DNA from: Cristatella mucedo
Taxonomy: Eukaryota; Bryozoa; Phylactolaemata; Cristatellidae
Reading direction: 5' to 3'
Length of the DNA: 64,000 nt
Assembly: GCA_009760855.2 (NCBI GenBank)
Contig: WPIO01000009.1
Coordinates: 553,501-617,500, forward strand
In this document: positions 56,610 through 64,000 of the stretch, one piece after another
Layout of the letters: every line of letters begins with the position of its first letter
How positions within the stretch are numbered: the first letter of the stretch is position 1
The notes under the pieces: generated by a model
Seen by the model: only the letters and a program-made list of their open reading frames with translations
The model's database searches: none
What the model was told of the DNA's origin: nothing
Program-made: the position numbers and the translations under genes

Positions 56610-56690
56610 CATTGTGTAGCGCCTAATCATAGATTAATTTCTCCTAAGGCGCTTTACAAATCAATTTTATAAAATATATATATATATAAA
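56610..56690 (-). mobile_element. LINE-like 3' end fragment (diverged)
   Basis: TTGTGTAGCGCCTAATCATA and TTTCTCCTAAGGCGCTTTAC keep the GCGCC / GGCGC stem of the family 3' end, although the loop differs. It may belong to a related subfamily. Confidence 0.55.
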
Positions 56691-56924
56691 TTAATTTAGC
56701 TGCGCAAGGGCGGTGAACCTAATTAGTGGTCATTCCTTGAGATCTAGGAATTCACTTTGAATTTTACTAGCTTCTGCAAAACCAACTGTCTGTTGGTCGA
56801 AAAAGTTTTAGCTTGTTGATCTGGAAACGAACATTGTCAAAAGAGAATTTAATATTATTTATTTTGTAATATCAAGGTTGACAAAATAAGGCGTTACCTG
56901 TGGTGCTCTCTTATCAGTAAAAGA

Positions 56925-56996
56925 AGGGGACACTGGGAGTTGAACCCAGGACCTCTTGATCTGCAGTCAAATGCTCTACCACTGAGCTATATCCCC
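56925..56996 (-). tRNA. tRNA-Cys (anticodon GCA)
   Basis: This is a complete 72-nt tRNA gene on the minus strand. The acceptor stem is GGGGATA (56996-56990) pairing with TGTCCCC (56932-56926, one G-U pair), with discriminator T as expected for cysteine. The D arm reads AGCTCAGTGGTAGAGC, the anticodon arm TTTGACTGCAGATCAAG with anticodon GCA, and the T arm CTGGG-TTCAACT-CCCAG. A TTTT pol III terminator follows two bases after the gene, at 56922-56919. Both internal promoter boxes are intact, so it looks functional. There is no intron. Confidence 0.96.
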
Positions 56997-56999
56997 CTT

Positions 57000-57620
57000 A
57001 ACGATGAAATATTTTTGTTGGTTATATATTTTAAAATAATTAGAACGAGGACCGCCAGTTACCCTTGAGCCTTATGTATTCAACCCGCTTAACGATGCAA
57101 GCGGCATTTAGACCCTAGTACACATGGAATCATGATCTTAGTTCGTCATAATTTATAGCCATGTTTTGAACTTAAAGGCTATATTGAATACCAAGTTTAT
57201 TATTAATCGAATATATCAGTAATTAAATACTGTTGGAGCTTTGCCATTGTGAAACGCGACTCTGGAGCGACTTGATGTTTCTCGGTATGGCGCATCGCCG
57301 GCTCTGCCGCTGCCCCACCCCAGCCGCTGCCGTGGCCGCCGGCCCAGCTGACTCGGGCTGTTGCTAGAAATTATGACATCAAACGCTATGAGTCGGTCAT
57401 ATAATTACGGCGTACGGATGCTGGGTCTGTCAGGATTCTGACATATAGCTCATATAGGATGTATTCGCTAATGTGAGCGTAGCCTCACCCATTATGCAGT
57501 TCCACCCCTGCCGGACTCACGCCACTCCGCCCGGCCAACGGGCGCGCAGAGTACCGCCTCATAAGGCGCTGCAGTTGGTCTGTATCAGCTAAGTTGGATT
57601 TAATTGCAATGGGTCAGCTG
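57000..57620. other. Intergenic, nothing recognised
   Basis: I saw no gene or repeat in this stretch. Confidence 0.55.
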
Positions 57621-57624
57621 TGTT

Positions 57625-57720
57625 CGCGTTAGCCGCTAGTCCTTCAGCAAGGAACTTTCTGCCTGTCCACCGCGCGTTAGCCGCTAGTCCTTCAGCAAGG
57701 AACTTTCTGCCCGTCCACCG
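57625..57720. repeat. 48-bp tandem duplication (2 copies)
   Basis: The unit CGCGTTAGCCGCTAGTCCTT and onward to GTCCAC starts at 57625 and again at 57673, with only a T/C difference near the end. The open frame spanning it is not convincing. Confidence 0.92.
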
Positions 57721-58387
57721 GCCTGTGTGTGGACGCTATCCCCTTTCTCTCTCCCGTCCACTCTTTCTCTTCTCTCCACGTGTTCTAGAGCAGCTTACGC
57801 GACGGCTTCTACATCCTTATGCGCGCTCGCTCACTTGCGTTGCCTGCGTATGATACAATACAGCTGTCGTCATCAGTACCGCAACTCCCATTTGGGGGCT
57901 TCGTTCTTCGTCTCGCCGCCTTCGCGCGCCCGAGCCCCTACACTACTACGTCATTTTGAACATGCAGGCACGTGACGTAGCTCAGCCTATGCTGGTTATA
58001 TCTTTTTAATGTCTACGCGAGCAGCTGGAGCTCAGTGCTCGTAGCTATAGTGGTCTGTAGCCCGTTGCTGGTCGCGCACTTAGTATAACTGGGCAGTTTC
58101 GTCTAGTGAGACACGGCGATATGTTTTTACAGAGTAATACCAGCATATGCTGCTAAGCAATTACTAGCCCCGATGTGCATGCTATATTTGATTGGCCGGT
58201 ATCATAATATCTCTTGTGTATGTACTTAACATGCAGTTGTGCGTCTACATTAGCATACCTACAGTGCATGCAGCGGGATTGGGAGCCACAGTCCCTGTGG
58301 ATTTGCACACGCGATGGGCATCACATCACTTACTTCCTAACTGAGGAGACCTCTTTCATCGAACACCTTTCAGGCCGATAAAAAAAG

Positions 58388-58565
58388 TAATTGTTAGCTG
58401 ATTCGATAGCCTCATTTATAGACCGAGAAGAGCCTTAGCGGCTATCAGTCTCGCTTGCAGTGGGCAATAAAAGGATTTGCCTGCAACAGGGCTGGAACCC
58501 ACGGCCTGCGTCGTGAAGTGGGAGCTCGTTACCGCTAGGAGGCTAAGACGCAGGACTAGAAGTGC
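58388..58565 (-). repeat. tRNA-derived SINE, best-preserved copy
   Basis: On the minus strand TAGCGGTAACGAGCTCCCA is the A-box side of the head and GGTTCCAGCCC at 58509-58499 the B box. Next come GTTGCAGGCAAATCC, TTTATTGCCCACTGCAAGCG, GCCGCTAAGGCTCTTCTCGG and the end AATGAGGCTATCGAATCAGC. Copies at 29967 and 53326 share this order, with partial copies at 25960 and 40600. Confidence 0.72.
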
Positions 58566-60025
58566 TGCCAGTGGAGACCGCTTCGCCAGCCAGAGTGATA
58601 TAGGCAGGCCGATGCAGTCTGCAGCCAATCTGCTGTGCTGGCTGCAGTTTACCGAATGCATCTTACTCCGACGTATAGGTAATGGCTCTTCTACGGCAGT
58701 TATAAATGTGGCTGTTGAATCAGCTACATTCTGCTGCTACCCCGTACTAGATATTCAGGATATGCGTTGTTTTGCACCGGCATTGTACATACTTTAATTG
58801 GACAATATGCATCGCAATCTGTGAGTGTTCATTGATGGTTTCCTTTAAGACTTTACGGTGAAAGATACTAGCCTAATATTTGTGGGCCAGCTGTCCAGTG
58901 TCACCCTCTCTGTTCAAGACCTCACACTCCAGATTTGCTCATCTAGCATCACGAGAGACTGCACTGGTGTCACTCCACTGACATCTGCCTGTAATGTGGG
59001 CATGCTTTTCTAAAACGTCTTGTCATTTGATGACCACAGCCTCTACTGTCAAGTCGTCTTTGTGACATTGTGTCTAGATTACTGCAATTACCTTTATTCA
59101 GTACTCCATGCTTGTGCCCATCATTGGCTGGAGCCGGCGCTAAACTCAAAGACAGCTCATCCGGCCTCTCGTCAACAGCATAGCTACCATGCGACATCAC
59201 TTTACAACATTACTTGTCATCTCGCCTGGGTGTCAATGGCACTGCATTGCAATGGTTCAGATCATATCTCAGCCAATGATGCCAATGCCCCGGCAATTTG
59301 CCTGGCCAGCCAATCGAGCCGAGTCTGCACAATTGGTCTCTCACATAAAAACAGTAGGGAAGAACTATGCTATATTGCTGCATATACTCGGCAAGCAGGC
59401 ACGGCCCAGAGTTCACGGGCGCAAGAGCCGAGCGATACCGTGTGCAAGCTTGTGTTGGGGGGGGGCACTAAGCCACGACCACAGCTACAACGACTGTTTG
59501 CTCAGCCGAACTTTGAGACCGGACCGGCAGTAAGCCCGGTGCTGCTGCCCCCTCCCCGGTGATCGCTGGCTTCAGCTGGCCATTGGCAACTTTGGCCACA
59601 ACAGAATCGGCATGTAGCAGCACCATCCTAGCTGCCAGGTTGTACTTGCTGTTGTTTCATGAGCGCTTCGAGGTGTTGCTTATATTCAAGGCAGCTCTTC
59701 GATGGAATGTCTGCTGTTGACAGGTTCAATTAACAGTAGAAGCAGCCCAGATCTGCTTGTTATCATAACCTGGGCAGCTGACTACATTTCAAAAGCTGAA
59801 TTCCAGTCAAGGAACTAACTATGAAAAACCGGACGCCGGCAGCAATGCAGATCTTGTAGCTTTCGTCACACTAGGCTTAACTGTACGTCATTGCCAGGTT
59901 GAAGTGGGTAGATAGCTGCTATGTTTGTTCTTTGTTTATATAAATGTGGCTATTGAATCGACTACCCCTTGCTGAACTTAATTTATGGTCTCTGTGTATA
60001 GCAGCTAGACAATTCGAAATCCTCT
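58566..60025. other. Intergenic, nothing recognised
   Basis: Overlapping open frames at 59020-59562 have no family I know. I do not call them genes. Confidence 0.5.
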
Positions 60026-60790
60026 TAATAATAATACTAATAATAAATGTGTATTGCACCGTAAGCAAACTAAATTTATAAATAGGCACTTCACTTATGC
60101 ACGAAAGAAAGCATGGCAGTTGGTTAGGAATAACATGCACAACGGTAGCACATAAAGGACAATTAACATGGACCCTACAAATGCTCCGAGGAACAGGTGC
60201 GTTTTGTAGCTTTTCTTATGTGAAGTCACGAAATTTTGTGACGTCAGTTGGGAATGAGCTCATTTGTTTGGAGCATACGAACTGCATGCATCGTAATCCA
60301 CAGAACCTGAGCTTGGTTAAAGGCACAACTAAGCGACTTGAGTCGGGAGTGGATGGTATGATGGGAAGCCTCAGTAGGACATTTCTCAGCTGTGCATTTG
60401 AGAGTGGGAGAATGAAGAGACCTAGAAGGGAGTGATAGAACCTCGAGGTCGATTCACTGTTAGCCAGGGAGCCAGTGCAGGTAGGTGAGAAATGCCTGTA
60501 CTTCGGCAGCTGTGACGTTCACGGCAAACAGGCCTAGCTGTAGTTTTGCACCAACTGTAAGCATCTTATTGCACAGGCAGGAAGACCTGTTGGTGGTGAG
60601 TAACCAAAGTCTAGACAGGATGTCACAAGCATATCCACGGACCAGCTTGCCTGTGGAGTCAACTAGGCAGGCCCGAATTTTCGCAGCTGTAGGTGAAAAT
60701 AGGCATATTTAACCGAGTGAAAGGATCAGGACACTAAGATTGGGTGCCGATGCTGCAGGAGATTTTAGTGACACCGGACTACAGCAAACT
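60026..60790 (-). mobile_element. Decayed LINE copy (3' UTR and RT C-terminal part)
   Basis: An AATAATACTAATAATAAATG tail begins the copy. GAGCATACGAACTGCATGCA near 60271 parallels GAGCATACGAGCTAAATGCA of the intact LINE at about 31472. AATGAAGAGACCTAGAAG near 60411 and CAGGTAGGTGAGAAAT near 60478 continue the alignment. It is heavily mutated. Confidence 0.8.
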
Positions 60791-61153
60791 GCAGCAATCG
60801 GCACAATCAGTGGCTGAGCAGGATGAATGGCCACGAGGTGGCTGCTGTATAGGCTGTGCTTACGCGTGCTTGCGCTTCAGCGTCTTAATGCTGGCCAGTG
60901 CTGCCGAGTAATGCACATAGCCTCCACACGCATAGGTCTCCACTCGAGTTCCAGACAGTTCATGGCCGCAGAGCATCAGCAAGTGTGGCCCAGTGCAGCA
61001 CTCAGCATACCGCCATGCTGGAAGAGATGCTACATCTATTCGCTAGACCATATACATGCTCATTTGCCTCGATATAAAGGTTGTATTGAATTACTTATAT
61101 TCACCAAACTTACTTAACAAGCACACTCACTCACGCTCATGCGCACACATGCA

Positions 61154-61156
61154 CAT

Positions 61157-61223
<67 letters not shown>
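61154..61223. repeat. (CA)n microsatellite
   Basis: About 70 bp of CA dinucleotides. Confidence 0.97.
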
Positions 61224-61227
<4 letters not shown>

Positions 61228-61599
61228 CTTGTATATAGAAGTCTAGAAAGGCAATATCGATATGTGGGGGCTATAGACAATTTGAGGCATAGGAGGCATG
61301 CGTTGAGAGCTACTGTAATTCATGCCTCAAGATAGCACTTCCTTCAAAAAGTCGTTTGGCCAATTTCACTGAAAAACAGCTGTAATACTACTGACGAATT
61401 GATGCTTCTCGAAATACTTCCCATTAGCCACCGAAGACAAGATACCGTACAAGTATGTCGGCTATGGAGATTACAAACGATCCCACCGTCGTCCGGTCTG
61501 GTCAGCAGTCGTGTTTATTTGATTGTCTAGCTGTACAAGACAGCAATGGAAACTTGATCTGGCACCCTGGGCTGCGGCTACGTTTAGCTGGACGTTACC

Positions 61600-61715
61600 G
61601 AAAGCCGTCCAGGCCTTTAACAAAATTGTGCTCAGAAATACTCGCCAGTTTTACACCCGCTTAGTTCTTGTGGCTTCGTGAGGTTACAGTCGGATATACA
61701 TTATGTTTTCGTTAC
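61600..61715. repeat. Dispersed repeat, copy 2 (other copy 27297-27415)
   Basis: It shares ACCGAAAGCCG, ACACCCGCTTAGTTCTTGTGG, GTGAGGTTACAG and ATACATTAT with the block at 27297-27415, in the same order. The family is unknown to me. Confidence 0.7.
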
Positions 61716-62795
61716 TAACTCGCGGCAGACCAGTCGACTTCACTAATCACTGTGGCCGATAATAGCTATGCCACAATGTCACTAGACACCGTGTAACTTA
61801 CTGTTAGTGAAGGTTATCGATAGTGTTCCTACGAGGAAGGCCTTCGCAGCAAGGCCTGCGTTAAACGTTCTTGCTGAATACACGCCGGAGCGCCGAGTAT
61901 TCCACCACTTGCGGCTCAAAAGATCTTTTGTTTCGTCACAGCAGTGGTACCAGAGCTGCGGCACTACGTGGCGGTAGTGGGCGAAACGCCTAGATTTTCA
62001 AGAGCCGCTCTCGCTACGCCCGGCGCTGGGCTGAACCAACGAGAGCACGACGTTGTGCATAACCACTTGCGCGTTACGATCATTTGGCGGTACTTCGAAA
62101 TGACAGCTGAGCCAGTGCGCCCTGTCGGCCCTTCCCCCCCACCACCGCAGGCATAGTCCTCCCAAGCGCTCGCGGGCGACTCGACCGCGCCGCGTAACGG
62201 GATAGTGCAGTGTATGCGTTAAGCCCGATGCAGACAGAACGACCTGTGAGAGCGCCAAACTGCTGGCAGAGCTGCCGTGCGGTTGCGAGCTTTATTGTTG
62301 AGAATAAATCGGTCGCCTTCGTCGGTCGGCCGACGGCAAAAGCCGCGGCGAAACGCAATATGTATTCTGGTCGGCCTAGCTCTAGAGTGCCATACGAAAA
62401 AGTAAGCTATCATATCCCGTTAATACAACGGGAAAAAATGCTAATACCATTTAGCATGCACGGGAACTATCACGTCACGACCTCCAGCCGCTGCGTCGGT
62501 AAAGGAAAACCACGCCGTAACGAGGGCAGGGTCACAATGACGACCTTGAAATCAGAACGAGGTCGCTACCGGTCGGCAGACCGAGGACGTTCTAGAACAG
62601 CCTAGTCGAACCGCTTAACCGTTGTGCACATGAACATCCTTTCAAGTAGTGCACTCATTGCTGAGCGCTATGCAAAGAATTAGCATAATATTTTCACAAA
62701 TTATGAAATAAATATTACAAAAGACTATAAGGAACGCATTAGATGGCTTAAAATCTTAATCTGAAGTGCGGATAAGACTCGCGTACTGATATACA
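61716..62795. other. Upstream region of HSP90, nothing recognised
   Basis: Several open frames (for example 62210-62605) have no recognisable product and no splice support. Confidence 0.5.
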
Positions 62796-62798
62796 CCG

Positions 62799-62919
62799 GT
62801 TCCGGAACCGAGTGCCTTCTGGAGTGTTCTGCCGGTTAGCCGGTATTATATAAACCGGCTGGCTCCTCGTGCTTCATTCATTCACTGCCCCTGACAGATC
62901 TTGTTGCTGCTAGAGCAAG
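62799..62919 (+). promoter_or_regulatory. HSP90 core promoter: heat-shock elements, TATA box, 5' UTR exon
   Basis: TTCCGGAA at 62800-62807 is an inverted pair of heat-shock pentamers. TTCTGGAGTGTTC at 62817-62829 reads TTC-nn-GAG-nn-TTC, a three-unit array with one mismatch. A TATA box, TATTATATAAA, follows at 62844-62854. Transcription would start near 62875-62885. The first, untranslated exon ends GAGCAAG|gtaggt at 62919, and its intron ends at GCTGTAG just before the ATG. Confidence 0.8.
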
Positions 62920-63051
62920 GTAGGTGCAGAAGATTTCCATTTGCGATAGTATGTGCGTGTGATTCTACTGTATGTTTAGCTTGTATAGCTTGCTTTGCTT
63001 TGCTTGGGTTCCAGCCCATTTTTATGGACTCAAATACTTGTAATGCTGTAG

Positions 63052-64000
63052 ATGGCTGACCAAGTGGTCGAGGATGTCGAGACCTTCGCCTTCCAAGCTG
63101 AGATTGCCCAGCTACTCAGCTTGATCATCAACACCTTCTATTCGAACAAAGAGGTATTCCTTCGAGAGCTGATATCCAATGCATCTGATGCCTTGGACAA
63201 GATACGGTACGAGTCGCTCACAGACCCGTCGAAGTTGGACAGCGGCCGTGACCTGTACATCAAAATTATCCCCAACAAGGCTGAGAAGACGCTTACGATC
63301 ATTGATACTGGTATCGGTATGACTAAGGCTGACCTGGTGAACAACCTCGGTACAATTGCCAAGTCCGGTACGAAGGCATTCATGGAGGCCCTGAAGGTAA
63401 CTAAAGAGGCTATCCTTAGCTAAAGAGATTGTTTAGCTTGTGATGATACGCATTACATGATAGGAATTGCCGTCTGACAACCCGGATGACTCGTGTGCTA
63501 CTGATGCCATGTCCATATGGGCACCGCCGGGCGAAACTTCTCGAATATGCACTGCTTTGGCCTCTTGTTATAGGCCGGAGCTGACATATCGATGATCGGT
63601 CAGTTTGGTGTCGGCTTTTATTCTGCCTACTTGGTTGCTGACAGTGTAGTTGTCCACTCCAAGCATAATGATGATGAACAGTACATATGGGAGTCAGCAG
63701 CCGGTGGTTCCTTCACCGTCCGAGCAGACCACGGTGAGTAAGAACTGTTTTGCTTTCAATTTGTCCTTTCAATTGTTTGTGATGAACATCTTCTCCAACA
63801 TTCGCGGTTTCCAACTCGAAACGCCTCGTGGCGGTGAATGTGGGCACTACTTCCTTGGATGTCTGATACTTGTCGATGTTAACCTCTTGTGGGCGGTTCA
63901 ATCCAACGTTCCATTGACCATGTGTGTTGATTGCAGGCGAGCCTCTTGGACGTGGTACAAAGATCGTATTGTACATGAAAGAAGACCAAACTGAATATCT
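63052..64000 (+). CDS. HSP90: Cytosolic heat shock protein 90, N-terminal part (partial)
   Basis: Hsp90 is the ATP-driven chaperone that matures kinases, receptors and other clients. Coding exons are 63052-63396 (residues 1-115), 63574-63733 (116-168 plus one base) and 63937 to the window edge. All borders are GT-AG and phases agree. The N-terminal ATPase fold is visible: [17 protein letters not shown] with the catalytic Glu at 39 and Asn at 43, IIDTGIGM with Asp 85, [18 protein letters not shown], then [15 protein letters not shown] at 124-138 and the [11 protein letters not shown] and [10 protein letters not shown] segments. No signal peptide precedes MADQ, which makes it cytosolic and not the ER or mitochondrial paralog. 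The start codon is the first base of the exon after a 5' UTR intron. The middle and C-terminal domains lie outside the window. Confidence 0.97.

Overview
This is eukaryotic DNA from an animal. Genes are split by many short spliceosomal introns with GT-AG borders, and the space between them is filled with LINE, SINE and DNA-transposon debris and long GA, CT, CA and TA microsatellites. The protein set (an axonemal dynein, a tropomodulin and a cytosolic Hsp90) points to a metazoan with motile cilia or flagella. I cannot name the species from this window.

Layout. Positions 1-22671, minus strand: the 5' part of an axonemal inner-arm dynein heavy chain, best matched to DNAH6. I resolved 38 coding exons whose phases agree from the ATG at 22671 to the window edge. 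They encode about 2476 residues, from the N-terminal tail through the linker, AAA1, AAA2 and AAA3 to the AAA4 P-loop; the rest lies off the left edge. Positions 22672-37303: a gene-poor spacer with a possible ciliary X-box core, a long hairpin, LINE and SINE pieces and one well-kept LINE reverse transcriptase (minus, 31360-32805). Positions 37304-50138, plus strand: a complete tropomodulin of nine coding exons and 348 residues. Its introns hold LINE ends, tRNA-derived SINEs, a decayed repeat-family protein and a Tigger-like MITE. Positions 50139-62790: a second repeat-rich spacer with one tRNA-Cys (minus) and many LINE 3' ends. Positions 62799-64000, plus strand: promoter and first exons of a cytosolic HSP90, running off the right edge.

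The three genes are not a functional cluster. Dynein heavy chain 6 powers ciliary beating, tropomodulin caps actin pointed ends and Hsp90 is a general chaperone. The most unusual structures are a dynein intron made of three tandem near-identical copies that keep their own splice sites, a stop-free 141-bp dynein intron, a GC-AG dynein intron, and two kinds of tRNA-derived SINE, one of which seems to share its 3' tail with the local LINE family.
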